Shown here: positions 1-8,600 of the stretch, piece after piece
Position numbering within the stretch: the stretch's first letter is position 1
Layout of the letters: each line of letters begins with the position of its first letter
Source of the DNA: Aeromicrobium sp. Root495
GTDB lineage: Bacteria; Actinomycetota; Actinomycetes; Propionibacteriales; Nocardioidaceae
NCBI RefSeq assembly: GCF_001426755.1
Contig: NZ_LMFJ01000001.1
Span: 2,635,722-2,699,721 of the forward strand
Length of the DNA: 64,000 nt
Reading direction: 5' to 3'
Position numbers and translations under genes: made by a program
The notes under the pieces: generated by a model
What the model saw: the letters and a program-made list of their open reading frames with translations, nothing else
What the model was told of the DNA's origin: nothing
The model's database searches: none

Positions 1-606
1 TCCGCGGGTGTCTACCTGTGCTCCGGCGACGGCGACCTCTCCGGCGACGCCGGTGCGGCCAGGGCGGTCAAGCGCTACAACCACTCCGACTCCTACGTCG
101 ACACCGTGCTGAAGATCTCCAAGGCCTACGCCGACGGCGACTTCACGCAGTCGCCCAACGGCATCGGCGCCCCGTCGGTCCTCACCAACGGCTCGCTCGA
201 CCAGACGCTCACCGTCAAGGAGCGCACCAAGAAGGCCAAGGACGAGAAGGCGGCAGCCAAGCCCAACAAGGGTGGCGGCGGCTCCTCGGACGGCTCCGGG
301 GGCTCCGGCACCGGCGGCTCCGGTCCCGGCACCGGTGGCACCGGCGGAACGGGCGGCTCCACGGGCGGCAGCGACGGATCCGGTGGCTCCACGGGCGGCG
401 ACGGCTCCACGGGCGGCAGCACGCCTCCCAAGACCGTGGGCGGCGGCCTGCAGAGCGGCCTCGACCAGACGCCGCTCGGCACGGTCACCAAGCCCGTCAC
501 CGACCTGCTGTCGGCCACCGAGGCCAACCTCCGCTGCCTCATCACCTTTCCGCTGGGCATCCCGCAGGACAAGTTCCAGAAGTGCGTGTACGACCTCACG
601 CACTGA
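1..606 (+). CDS. Lytic murein transglycosylase, C-terminal part (5' truncated by window)
   Basis: The frame is open from base 1 to a TGA at 604-606, so the start lies before the window. The first residues include AVKRYNHSDSYVDTVLKI, the typical end of the catalytic domain of actinobacterial membrane-bound/secreted lytic transglycosylases (MltB-like), which cleave the peptidoglycan glycan strand outside the membrane. After this (about window residue 75) comes a Lys/Ala stretch and a Gly/Ser/Thr-rich low-complexity linker of about 50 residues (270-430), then a short conserved tail with two Cys (RCLITF and QKCVYD). The Gly/Ser linker probably spaces the enzyme from a wall- or membrane-associated tail. 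Family assignment rests on the short visible catalytic end, so the exact subfamily is uncertain. Confidence 0.7.
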   Translation, partial: SAGVYLCSGDGDLSGDAGAARAVKRYNHSDSYVDTVLKISKAYADGDFTQSPNGIGAPSVLTNGSLDQTLTVKERTKKAKDEKAAAKPNKGGGGSSDGSGGSGTGGSGPGTGGTGGTGGSTGGSDGSGGSTGGDGSTGGSTPPKTVGGGLQSGLDQTPLGTVTKPVTDLLSATEANLRCLITFPLGIPQDKFQKCVYDLTH

Positions 607-620
607 GCTGAACCACACAC

Positions 621-651
621 GAAGGGCCGGGATCGATGATCCCGGCCCTTC
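621..651 (+). terminator. Perfect 14-bp hairpin after the transglycosylase
   Basis: Bases 621-634 (GAAGGGCCGGGATC) pair perfectly with 638-651 around a 3-base loop, 15 bases after the stop codon. No clear T-run follows, as is common in high-GC actinobacteria. It lies between two converging genes and probably ends transcription of the transglycosylase. Confidence 0.75.
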
Positions 652-671
652 GTCGTGTGGTGCCGTCGGCT

Positions 672-792
672 GGACGAACGACGAGGGGGTGCGGTCGCCG
701 GGACGACCCCTGTCCCTCGTCCTTCGTCCCCGACGGGGCTAGGACGAGGGGGTGCGGTCGCCGGAGCGACCCGGATCCCTCGTCGTTCGTCC
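672..792. repeat. Two imperfect 50-bp tandem units with internal inverted repeats
   Basis: Units at 680-729 and 743-792 (period 63) match at 44 of 50 positions by eye. Both begin GACGAGGGGGTGCGGTCGCC and end CCCTCGTC-(C/G)-TTCGTCC. Each unit carries inner arms GGTCG/CGACC. The first outer arm, 672-687, is the exact reverse complement of 777-792, so the whole block can also fold as one long hairpin. It fills the convergent gap between the transglycosylase and the ABC permease; 793-893 shows nothing else recognisable. Confidence 0.7.
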
Positions 793-893
793 TGCCAGCG
801 CGACCGTCAGCCGGCGCTCGAGCAGCAGCTGGGCCACGGCGCGGGCGTGCCGGCGGCGCTCCAGGTGGCGCTCACGCCGACCCACCGCGGCCG

Positions 894-3485
894 TCACTGC
901 GCCACCCGCCGCACCATCGACAGCCGCGAGCGCGTGAAGACCGTGGCCACCGCGGCGGCGCCCAGCGGTACCACCAGCACGAGGCCGAGCAGCATCGTCC
1001 ACGGGACGTCGATCGTCGGGCCGCTCACGGACGAGACCCCGGAGACGTAGGACTGCGCCGTGAGCGGCCACGTGACCGCCAGACCCGGCGCGAACCCGAC
1101 GACGACCCCGAGCACCGTCCCGAGCAGCGCCAGCACGAGGGCCTGCGACCCAGCCGCCCACCGCCGCGTCCGGGGCGAGGCCCCCACGGCCGCGAGCGTC
1201 GCGAAGTCCGGCCGGGCGTCATTGAGCGCGAGCGCCGTCGCCGTGAGCGTCCCGAGCAGCACCGCGAGGCCGCCGACGGCGAAGAGGACGAGCAGGATGA
1301 CGGTCCACGACTCCTGGAAGCCGCGCTCCACCGCCACGCCGCCGTACGGGGAGAGGCCGGCGACCTGCTCGGAGAGCTCGGACTCCTCGTCGTCGCCCAG
1401 CACCGGCGCGCCCGACGGCGAGATGGCCTCCGAGGTCGAGACGGGCACGTCGAGCCTCGACGCCGTGGACGGGGCGATGACCGCGCCGTGCAGCATGGGC
1501 GCCTGCGGACCCTTCATCGACGAGTACCGCAGGTCGGCGGGCCGGGCCCGCAGCACGGTCTCGCGCACGTTCTCGCCGTCCGCGTCGGACACCGAGAGCG
1601 TCGCCTCGCCGGCCCGGGAGACCGGGCCGTCGCTCGAGGACAGCGCCCCGCCCGACGCGAGCAGCCTCGCGTCCTCGTCGGAGAGCCTGATCCCCCAGGC
1701 GCGCAGCGTCGCCGCGTCGGCCACGTGGAGGTCGCCGATCGAGGTGTCACGCCCCGCCGGCCCTCGGCCGGTGACGCTCGCGCTGGACTCGTCGTCCTGC
1801 GCGCGGGCCATCGGGACCCAGGTCTCCCCCGTGCGGCTCTCGACGAACGCCAGGGCGCGGTCGAAGTCCTGGACGTCGGCCGACAGCACAGCGCGCCCGG
1901 GTGCGACGGCGTACTGGTACTCCTCGCGGGACTGCTGGAAGTCGCTCGACGAGCCGATCGCGACGGCCGTGATGCCGGCGACCGAGGCCATGATGGCGGC
2001 GACCGCCGGGGCGCTGCGGCTCCGCTGCCGCGCGGTGTCGCGCGCGGCGAGGCGCAGCGGGAGCGGCAGGCGCGTCCCGATGCGTCCGACGAGCCCCACG
2101 AGCGCCGGGGTCATGAGCACGAAGCCGATGACGATCGCGAGCGTCGAGCCCGCCACGACGATCTCGCCACCCACCCGCGTCCCGCGGGTGAAGCACAGGC
2201 CGACACCGGCCGCAGCCACGAGGGCACCGAGGATCGGCCAGCCCGGACGGGTGCGGACCTGGCCCCGGCGTCCTGCGAGCACCGTCGCCACGTCCTGCCG
2301 CGAGGCCTGGACCGCAGGCACGTACGCGGCGGCCACCGCCGAGACCGTGCCCAGCACGACGACGAGCCCGATCGCGGCCCAGCGCACGTCGAACGGCCCG
2401 AAGGCCAGGGGGGTCAGCAGGCCCGGCCCGAACCGGACGACCAACGCTGCGAGCGCCACCCCGGCCACGGCGGCCACGACGCTCGCGACCACGCCCAGCA
2501 CGGCCGCCTGGCCCAGGACGAGACGGCGCAGCTGACGCGGGGACGCGCCGCTCGCCGCCAGGAGGGCGAGCTCCCTGCGCTGTCGTCGGACACCCACGGC
2601 GAACGCGGGACAGGCCAGCAGGACGACCTCGATCATGACCGAGCTGGCCGCGATGACGAGGACGGCGCGGTCGGCCGAGTCGCCGCTGCCCTGGTCACCC
2701 AGGGCCTGGTCCACCTCGCGCTGCTGGGCGTCCGTCACCCCGTTCTCGTAGACGTGACGCGAGGTGACGACGTACCCGAGCGCGTTGAGCTTCCTCACGA
2801 CGGGCCACGTGACGGCGCGCCCGCCGACGAGCGTGGTGGACGACTCGACGTCGAGGTCCTGCGGCAGCACGACCGCCGCGCCGTCGCGACCACCGTGCTC
2901 GGCCGCGCTCGGGCGGCCGATCCCCACGACGGTGAACGGCCGGTCGTCGAGCACCACGCGGGTGCCGATCGTCGCTCCGTCGTCGGCGAGGACCGGGTTC
3001 ACCAGGATCTCCTGGGGGCTCCGGGGCGCCCGGCCCTGCTCCACGGCGTACATCCCTCGGGTGAGTTCCGACGTCGTGTCGATGCCGCGCAGCTCGGTGC
3101 TGAGGCCTCGCTCGCCGATCCGCAGCGTGCCGTAGTCCTCCACGACCTTCGGACCGAGCCTCGTCCCGAGGATCTTCTCCGCCCGGGCCCGGGCCACGTC
3201 CTCGGGCAGCGATCGACCGGAGCTGGTGAAGCCGACCCCGTCGGGCTCCTGCACGACCTTGACCCCGTCGACCCGGGCGAGGGACGCCTGGGCCCGACCG
3301 ATCTGCGAGTCGAGCCGCTCGGCCTGGCTGAGGTCGCCCGAGGCGACCAGCACGATGAGCAACGAGGTCAGGAGCACGGGGGTGCCGATCATGAGGACGA
3401 CGAGCGCGCTGCGCCCCCGCGCCTTCGCGATGTCGCGCCGGCCGTGACGCAGGGCGATGCGCCAGGACGCCTTCCAGCCGTTCAC
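894..3485 (-). CDS. ABC transporter permease, FtsX-like, large two-block type
   Basis: 863 residues starting at a GTG (VNGWKASWRIALRHG) that overlaps the stop of the upstream ATPase gene as GTGA. The frame stays open further upstream but that part is antisense-type noise opposite the ATPase and PadR genes. The layout is one N-terminal membrane segment (SALVVLMIGTPVLLTSLLIVLV), a long extracytoplasmic domain, an FtsX-type block of three to four membrane segments, a second extracytoplasmic domain, and a second FtsX block near the C-terminus (VILLVLFAVGGLAVLLGTL onward). This is the MacB/LolC-like mechanotransmission architecture, in which the permease moves a lipid, peptide or drug at the outer face rather than through a channel. 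With the neighbouring ATPase it forms a complete exporter; the substrate cannot be told. The PadR gene in the same operon suggests induction by a toxic small molecule or envelope stress. Confidence 0.85.
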   Translation of the reverse strand: MNGWKASWRIALRHGRRDIAKARGRSALVVLMIGTPVLLTSLLIVLVASGDLSQAERLDSQIGRAQASLARVDGVKVVQEPDGVGFTSSGRSLPEDVARARAEKILGTRLGPKVVEDYGTLRIGERGLSTELRGIDTTSELTRGMYAVEQGRAPRSPQEILVNPVLADDGATIGTRVVLDDRPFTVVGIGRPSAAEHGGRDGAAVVLPQDLDVESSTTLVGGRAVTWPVVRKLNALGYVVTSRHVYENGVTDAQQREVDQALGDQGSGDSADRAVLVIAASSVMIEVVLLACPAFAVGVRRQRRELALLAASGASPRQLRRLVLGQAAVLGVVASVVAAVAGVALAALVVRFGPGLLTPLAFGPFDVRWAAIGLVVVLGTVSAVAAAYVPAVQASRQDVATVLAGRRGQVRTRPGWPILGALVAAAGVGLCFTRGTRVGGEIVVAGSTLAIVIGFVLMTPALVGLVGRIGTRLPLPLRLAARDTARQRSRSAPAVAAIMASVAGITAVAIGSSSDFQQSREEYQYAVAPGRAVLSADVQDFDRALAFVESRTGETWVPMARAQDDESSASVTGRGPAGRDTSIGDLHVADAATLRAWGIRLSDEDARLLASGGALSSSDGPVSRAGEATLSVSDADGENVRETVLRARPADLRYSSMKGPQAPMLHGAVIAPSTASRLDVPVSTSEAISPSGAPVLGDDEESELSEQVAGLSPYGGVAVERGFQESWTVILLVLFAVGGLAVLLGTLTATALALNDARPDFATLAAVGASPRTRRWAAGSQALVLALLGTVLGVVVGFAPGLAVTWPLTAQSYVSGVSSVSGPTIDVPWTMLLGLVLVVPLGAAAVATVFTRSRLSMVRRVAQ

Positions 3486-4231
3486 CGGTGGGCACCGGTG
3501 CCGAGCAGCGAGTCCGCCGGAGGCAACGGCTGCGACTCGTCGAGCACACGGCCGTCGCGGAGGTGGACGATGCGGTCGGCCCAGGCGGCGTGCCGCGCGT
3601 CGTGGGTGACGAGGAGGCCACCGGCGCCGTGGTCGATGCGCTTGCGCAGGAGCCGCAGCACGGCCTCTCCGGTCTGGGAGTCGAGAGCGCCCGTGGGCTC
3701 GTCGGCCAGGAGGACGCGGCGCGGGCCCACGAGGGCACGGGCGATGGCGATGCGCTGCTGCTGGCCGCCGGACATCTCGTCGGGGAAGCGGTCGCCGAGG
3801 TCGGTGAGGCCGAGGTCCTCGATGGACTTGCGGGCGTTCCGCAGGGCGGCGCGACGTGAGGCACCGTCGAGCTCGAGCGGCAGCGCCACGTTCTCGGCTG
3901 CCGTGAGCGTGGGGATGAGGTTGAGGTCCTGGAAGACGTAGCCGACGCTGCGTCGGCGGATCTTGGCGAGCGCGGTGGCCGAGGAGCCCACGAGACTCTG
4001 ACCCTCGACGAGGACGTCGCCCGACGTCGGGGTGTCGAGGCCGCCTGCCAGGGTCAGGAGGGTGGACTTGCCGGAGCCGGACGGACCCATGATGGCGACG
4101 AGCTCGCCCGGGCGGAGCGTGAGGTCGACGGCGTCGAGGGCCGTGACCCGGGCGGGTCCATGGCCGTGGACACGCGAGACGCCACGCAGCTCGAGCAGGA
4201 CCTCGTGGGGGGAGGCGGTGGGAGTGGTCAT
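3482..4231 (-). CDS. ABC transporter ATP-binding protein (LolD/MacB class)
   Basis: 249 residues, the usual size. Walker A is GPSGSGKST (about residues 49-57), the signature is MSGGQQQRIAIARAL, Walker B is VLLADEP followed by TGALDSQTG, and the switch His is in LLVTHDARH. These motifs are typical of the MacB/LolD/FtsE group that partners FtsX-like permeases. The start ATG overlaps the stop of the PadR gene (ATGA at 4228-4231) and its stop overlaps the permease start, so all three proteins are translationally coupled. It energises the permease encoded next to it. Confidence 0.92.
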   Translation of the reverse strand: MTTPTASPHEVLLELRGVSRVHGHGPARVTALDAVDLTLRPGELVAIMGPSGSGKSTLLTLAGGLDTPTSGDVLVEGQSLVGSSATALAKIRRRSVGYVFQDLNLIPTLTAAENVALPLELDGASRRAALRNARKSIEDLGLTDLGDRFPDEMSGGQQQRIAIARALVGPRRVLLADEPTGALDSQTGEAVLRLLRKRIDHGAGGLLVTHDARHAAWADRIVHLRDGRVLDESQPLPPADSLLGTGAHR

Positions 4232-4815
4232 CGGACGACCTCCTGGGTCTGGGGAAGGGTGGAGTCGGCGGCGGCCGAGGGACGCTGGGCCCGCGAGCGG
4301 CCGATCCGGCCCTCGACGTGGTCGAGCCAGCGCAGCTGGGCCTCGGCGTTGAAGATGAGGCGGTCCAGCACGAGCTCCCAGGCGAGGTCGGTCTCGTCGG
4401 CGTCGCGCTTGAGGCGGGTGTACTCCTGGAGCCGGCGCAGGCCGGCGCTGCGCTGGGCGTGGATGAGCAGGCCCAGGTCCACCTCGTCGAGGCCCACGCC
4501 CAGGGCGAGCTTGATGGCCAGCTCGTCGCGCGGGTCCGAACCGGCGTCGACGGGGGTGCGGAACCAGTCGTCGACCTCGGTACGTCCGGTGGCGGTGAGT
4601 CGGTAGGCGATGCGGCTCTCCGAGCCGGCGTCGGCGGGCTCGTCGTCAGCCGCCTCGACGAGGCCGTCGCGCTGGAGGCGCTGGAGGGTCGAGTAGACCT
4701 GGCCGATGTTGAGCGGCCAGGTGCCGCCGGTACGCGCCTCGAACTCGGCGCGCAGCTGGTACCCGTGCCGCGGACCCGGCGCGAGCAGCGCCAGGAGGCT
4801 GTGCTTGATGGACAT
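4228..4815 (-). CDS. PadR-family transcriptional regulator
   Basis: 195 residues. The N-terminal winged helix shows the PadR hallmark (SLLALLAPGPRHGYQLRAEFE, then VYSTLQRLQRDGLVE), followed by a C-terminal dimerisation helix region. PadR proteins usually repress a neighbouring transporter operon until they bind a ligand. Here the gene is first in the operon and the promoter, operator-like palindromes and start codon are superimposed (4813-4852), so autorepression together with the exporter genes is likely. No Shine-Dalgarno sequence precedes the ATG; the -10 lies 8 bases upstream, so the mRNA is probably leaderless. Confidence 0.9.
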   Translation of the reverse strand: MSIKHSLLALLAPGPRHGYQLRAEFEARTGGTWPLNIGQVYSTLQRLQRDGLVEAADDEPADAGSESRIAYRLTATGRTEVDDWFRTPVDAGSDPRDELAIKLALGVGLDEVDLGLLIHAQRSAGLRRLQEYTRLKRDADETDLAWELVLDRLIFNAEAQLRWLDHVEGRIGRSRAQRPSAAADSTLPQTQEVVR

Positions 4816-4852
4816 ACTGAGTATGTATACCTGGTATGCACCCGCCTGGCAA
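4813..4852 (-). promoter_or_regulatory. padR-ABC operon promoter with overlapping operator palindromes
   Basis: Read on the minus strand: -35 TTGCCA (4847-4852), 17-base spacer, -10 TATACA (4824-4829), then 8 bases to the ATG. Two similar dyads overlap it: CATAC-TGA-GTATG (4813-4825), which includes the start codon, and ATAC-CTG-GTAT (4827-4837), which covers the end of the -10 and the spacer. Their centres are 13 bases apart, on about the same helical face. The placement fits a PadR autoregulatory operator. Confidence 0.65.
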
Positions 4853-4872
4853 GCCTCGACCCACCCGCCCGA

Positions 4873-4922
4873 GCGGTGGATCCTCCACCGTATGAGCGCT
4901 CATACGGTGGCAGATCCACCGC
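4873..4922 (-). terminator. 50-bp nested palindrome downstream of hemB
   Basis: The inner 26 bases (4885-4910) are a perfect palindrome centred on TATGAGCGCTCATA. The outer arms GCGGTGGATC (4873-4882) and GATCCACCGC (4913-4922) are also perfect. It begins 26 bases after the hemB stop, so the likely role is termination of the hem operon. The symmetrical core could instead be an operator, because it lies just upstream of the padR promoter. Confidence 0.6.
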
Positions 4923-4947
4923 CCGGCGAGCAGACGGTCCCGACGCG

Positions 4948-5919
4948 TCAGGCGCGGCGGGCGACCTCGGCGGCCCAGTAGGTGAGCACGATGTCGGCGC
5001 CGGCGCGGCGGATCGAGGTGACGGTCTCGTCGATCGCGCGCTCACGATCGATCCAGCCCTGAGCGGCGGCGGCCTCGACCATCGAGTACTCCCCCGACAC
5101 GTTGTACGCGGCGACGGGGATGGTGACGTGCTCGCGCACGAGCGCGATGAGGTCGAGGTAGCCCATGGCCGGCTTGACCATGACGATGTCGGCGCCCTCG
5201 GCGACGTCGAGGAGCGTCTCGCGCAGCGCCTCCCGGGCGTTGGCGGGGTCCTGCTGGTACGTGCGGCGGTCGCCCTGGAGGGAGGAGTCGACGGCCTCGC
5301 GGAACGGGCCGTAGAAGGCCGAGGCGTACTTGGCCGCGTAGGCGAGGATCGCGACGTCCTGGTGGCTCGCGGCGTCGAGCGCGGCCCGCACCACGCCGAC
5401 CTGACCGTCCATCATGCCGCTCGGTCCCACGAGGTGGGCACCGGCGGCGGCCTGGGCCACGCCCATGGCACCGTAGATCTCGAGGGTGGCGTCGTTGTCG
5501 ACCCGGCCGGCGTCGTCGAGCACGCCGCAGTGGCCGTGGTCGGTGAACTCGTCGAGGCAGAGGTCGCTCATGACGAGCAGGTCGTCGCCGGCGACGTCCC
5601 GCGCATCGGCGATGGCCACGTTGAGGATGCCGTCGGGATCGAGCGCACCCGAGCCCGTGGCGTCCTTGTGCTCGGGGACGCCGAACAGCATGACGCCGCC
5701 CAGGCCGAGCGAGACGGCCTCCGCCACGGCCTCGCGCGCCGAGGCCCGCGAGTGCTGCACGACGCCCGGCATGCTCGAGATAGGCTGCGGCTCGTCGATG
5801 CCCTCGGCCACGAACATGGGCAGCACGAGCTGGGCGGGGTCGGTCCGCGTCTCGCGGACCAGCCGGCGCATGGCCGGGCTGGTCCGCAGACGACGGGGAC
5901 GATCAGCCGGGAAGGCCAC
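4948..5919 (-). CDS. hemB: Delta-aminolevulinic acid dehydratase (porphobilinogen synthase)
   Basis: 323 residues, full length. It condenses two 5-aminolevulinate molecules into porphobilinogen in the cytoplasm. The two active-site lysines are visible: K197 in [17 protein letters not shown] and K249 in [10 protein letters not shown]. The metal loop reads [14 protein letters not shown]: the outer Cys are present but the middle position is Asp rather than Cys, which suggests a metal site intermediate between the zinc and magnesium types. It is the last gene of the rex-hemA-hemC-hemD-hemB run, starting 3 bases after the hemD stop. Confidence 0.97.
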   Translation of the reverse strand: MAFPADRPRRLRTSPAMRRLVRETRTDPAQLVLPMFVAEGIDEPQPISSMPGVVQHSRASAREAVAEAVSLGLGGVMLFGVPEHKDATGSGALDPDGILNVAIADARDVAGDDLLVMSDLCLDEFTDHGHCGVLDDAGRVDNDATLEIYGAMGVAQAAAGAHLVGPSGMMDGQVGVVRAALDAASHQDVAILAYAAKYASAFYGPFREAVDSSLQGDRRTYQQDPANAREALRETLLDVAEGADIVMVKPAMGYLDLIALVREHVTIPVAAYNVSGEYSMVEAAAAQGWIDRERAIDETVTSIRRAGADIVLTYWAAEVARRA

Positions 5920-5922
5920 GCC

Positions 5923-7605
5923 TCACGCCTTGCGACGCGTGGACGGACGCTTCTGGGACGGCTTGAGCACGGGCTCGCCGGCCTCGACGAACGCGAGACG
6001 ACGTGCGGCGCCGAACTCGGCGAGCGCGTCGGCCAGGACCTCGGCCGACGGCTGCTCGGCGAGGACGTCGACCCGCAGGCCGTGCTCCTCGGCCGTCTTC
6101 GCCGTGGCGGGACCGATGCACGCGATGATCGTCGACGCGTGGGGCTTGCCCGCGATGCCGACGAGGTTGCGCACGGTCGAGCTCGACGTGAAGAGCACGG
6201 CGTCGAACTTGCCCGACTTGATGGCCTCGCGCGTCGGCGCCGGCGGCGGCGCCGCCCGGACGGTGCGGTAGGCCGTGACGTCGTCGACCTCCCAGCCCAG
6301 CTCGACGAGCCCGGCCACGAGGGTCTCGGTGGCGATGTCGGCGCGCGGCAGGAAGACCCGGTTGATGGGGTCGAGCAGCTCGTCGAACGGCGGCCAGTCC
6401 TCGAGGAGGCCGGCGGCCGACTGCTCACCCGACGGGATGAGGTCGGCGCGAATGCCCCACGTGGCGATGGCCTCGGCGGTCTTGTCGCCCACTGCGGCGA
6501 TCTTCAGTCCCGAGAAGGCGCGGGCGTCGAGCCCGTACTCCTCGAACTTCTCGCGCACGGCCTTGACCGCGTTGACGCTCGTGAACGCGACCCACTCGTA
6601 GCGACCCTCGACGAGGCCGCGCACGGCCTTGTCCATCTGCTGCGGGTTGCGCGGCGGCTCCACCGAGATGGTGGGGACCTCCTCGGAGACCGCGCCGTAG
6701 GACCGCAGTCGCGCGGCGAGGCCGGCCGCCTGCTCCTTGGTGCGGGGCACGAGCACGCGCCAGCCGTAGAGCGGCTTGGTCTCGAACCACGACAGCGCGT
6801 CGCGCATCGAGACGACCTCGCCCACGACCGTGATGGCCGGCGACGTCATGCCGGCGGCCTTGGCCTCGGCGGCGATGTCGGCGAGCGTGGAGACGATCGT
6901 GACCTGCTCGGTGGTGGTGCCGACGCGGGTCATGGCCACCGGGGTGGCGGGCGAGCGCCCGGCCTCGATGAGACCGGCAGCGGCCTCGCCGATGCGCTTG
7001 ACGGCCGAGAGCAGCACGAGCGTGTCGTTGCCCGCGTGGTCGGACCACTGCACGCTGTTCTCGCCGACGCTCACGACCTTGTACTCGCGGTGCGACTTGT
7101 TGGTGAGCGGGACGCCCGCGTAGGCGGGCACGGCCGAGACGGACGAGACGCCGGGCACGACCTCGAAGGCGATGCCGGCCTTGGCGCAGGCCGCGGCCTC
7201 CTCGGGCCCCGTGGCGTACGTGAACGGGTCGCCGCTGATGAGGCGGACGACGTGCGCACCCGTGCGGGCGTGCTTCACGACCAGCTTGGAGCGCGCGGCG
7301 TGCGTGAGGGTCTCCCCGTCCTCGCCCATCCCGCCGTCGACGATCTCGACGTCGGTGGTGACGAGACCGGCCTGCTCGGGCTGCTCCGTGATCACCACGT
7401 CGGCCTGGCTGATGAGCTCGGCGGCCCGCACCGTGAGCAGGCTGGCGTCGCCCGGTCCCGTGCCCACGAAGCTCACGCGACCGGGCGTCTTGGCCCGGGT
7501 CTTGCGCGGCGGCGTGGGCGCGGCGGCGGTGCCGGCGTCCTGCTCGGTGGCGTCGACGGTCTGAACTGTCACAGTGTTCTTCTTCCTGGTCTGCCGGGTG
7601 GTCAT
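5923..7605 (-). CDS. Fused uroporphyrinogen-III C-methyltransferase / uroporphyrinogen-III synthase
   Basis: 560 residues in two domains. Residues about 43-285 are a SUMT/CobA-type SAM methyltransferase ([21 protein letters not shown] near the start, later [20 protein letters not shown]), which makes precorrin-2 for siroheme and cobalamin. Residues about 290-545 are a HemD-type synthase ([34 protein letters not shown]), which closes and inverts ring D to give uroporphyrinogen III. Such fusions are common in actinobacteria. The start ATG overlaps the hemC stop (ATGA at 7602-7605). The first 40 residues are low-complexity and a later start is possible. It sits at the branch between heme and corrin/siroheme synthesis. 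Confidence 0.93.
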   Translation of the reverse strand: MTTRQTRKKNTVTVQTVDATEQDAGTAAAPTPPRKTRAKTPGRVSFVGTGPGDASLLTVRAAELISQADVVITEQPEQAGLVTTDVEIVDGGMGEDGETLTHAARSKLVVKHARTGAHVVRLISGDPFTYATGPEEAAACAKAGIAFEVVPGVSSVSAVPAYAGVPLTNKSHREYKVVSVGENSVQWSDHAGNDTLVLLSAVKRIGEAAAGLIEAGRSPATPVAMTRVGTTTEQVTIVSTLADIAAEAKAAGMTSPAITVVGEVVSMRDALSWFETKPLYGWRVLVPRTKEQAAGLAARLRSYGAVSEEVPTISVEPPRNPQQMDKAVRGLVEGRYEWVAFTSVNAVKAVREKFEEYGLDARAFSGLKIAAVGDKTAEAIATWGIRADLIPSGEQSAAGLLEDWPPFDELLDPINRVFLPRADIATETLVAGLVELGWEVDDVTAYRTVRAAPPPAPTREAIKSGKFDAVLFTSSSTVRNLVGIAGKPHASTIIACIGPATAKTAEEHGLRVDVLAEQPSAEVLADALAEFGAARRLAFVEAGEPVLKPSQKRPSTRRKA

Positions 7606-8600
7606 GAGGCGGGGCCTGCCGGAGCGGGACCGCTGCCTACGGGGCTGGGGCCTGAGGACTGTGCGGTGGCCACCAGGTCGGCGGCACCCTCGGCGAGCAT
7701 CTCGGCAGCGAGACGTTCGCCGACCGCAGCCGACTCAGCAGGTGAGCCGGCGGCGGACAGGCGGATGGACGGTGCGCCGGAGACGTCTCCGACGACGGCG
7801 CGGAGCCAGAGCTCGTCGTGGCCGTCATCGCCCCAGGCGATCTCGGCCAGGGCTCCGACAGGTGCGCTGCAGCCGGCCTCGAGCGAGGCGAGGAGGCTGC
7901 GCTCCGCGGTCACGGCGGCCCGGGTGTCCGGGTCGTCGAGCCCGACGAGGAGGTCTGCGGTGGCGTGGTCGTCGATGCGGCACTCCACGGCGAGGGCTCC
8001 CTGCCCGGGGGCGGGGAGGACCTGGATGGGGTCGAGGACCTCGGTGGCCTCGTCCTGGCGGCCCAGGCGCACGAGTCCGGCCCGGGCCAGGACGACGCCG
8101 TCGAGCTCGCCGGACGTGACCTTGGCGATGCGGGTGTCGACGTTGCCGCGGACGGGCACGATCTCGAGGCCGAGACCCAGCGCGTTGATCTGGGCGGCCC
8201 GCCGGGGCGAGCCGGTGCCGACCCGGGCGCCCTGCGGGAGCTCGCCGAGCGTCAGGCCGTCGCGGGCGACGAGGACGTCGCGGGCGTCCTCGCGCGGCGG
8301 GATGGCCACCAGGTTGAGCCGGTCGTCGGGGGTGGTGGGCAGGTCCTTGAGCGAGTGGACCGCGAGGTCGACGTCGCCTCGGGCCACGGCCTCGCGCAGC
8401 GCGGCGACGAACACGCCCGTGCCGCCGATCGTGGTGAGGAGCGCACTGCTGCGGTCGCCCTCGGTGCTGATGGTGACGAGCTCGACGTCGCGGCCGGTGA
8501 GCTCGGTGATGCGCTGGGCGACGTGCCCGGACTGGGTGCGCGCGAGCACGCTCGCGCGGGTGCCGAGACGCAGCGGCGCCGTGGGGGTCGTGTCGGTCAT
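7602..8600 (-). CDS. hemC: Porphobilinogen deaminase (hydroxymethylbilane synthase)
   Basis: 332 residues. It polymerises four porphobilinogen units into hydroxymethylbilane. The catalytic Asp is D86 in VHSLKDLP, the cofactor-binding arginines lie in [10 protein letters not shown], and C244 in [11 protein letters not shown] carries the dipyrromethane cofactor. The C-terminus has an Ala/Pro/Ser tail of about 20 residues beyond the usual domain. The gene overlaps hemA upstream by 4 bases and hemD downstream by 4 bases. Confidence 0.97.
   Translation of the reverse strand: MTDTTPTAPLRLGTRASVLARTQSGHVAQRITELTGRDVELVTISTEGDRSSALLTTIGGTGVFVAALREAVARGDVDLAVHSLKDLPTTPDDRLNLVAIPPREDARDVLVARDGLTLGELPQGARVGTGSPRRAAQINALGLGLEIVPVRGNVDTRIAKVTSGELDGVVLARAGLVRLGRQDEATEVLDPIQVLPAPGQGALAVECRIDDHATADLLVGLDDPDTRAAVTAERSLLASLEAGCSAPVGALAEIAWGDDGHDELWLRAVVGDVSGAPSIRLSAAGSPAESAAVGERLAAEMLAEGAADLVATAQSSGPSPVGSGPAPAGPAS

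Noticed and set aside
270-430. Gly/Ser-rich repeat in the transglycosylase as a DNA repeat element
   Set aside because: It is in frame and codes for a flexible linker; the repetition follows from GGC/TCC codon use.
636-3941. Very long open frame on the plus strand opposite the ABC permease and ATPase genes
   Set aside because: Arg/Gly/His/Asp-rich translation with no domain, antisense to clear genes; an artefact of high-GC third positions.
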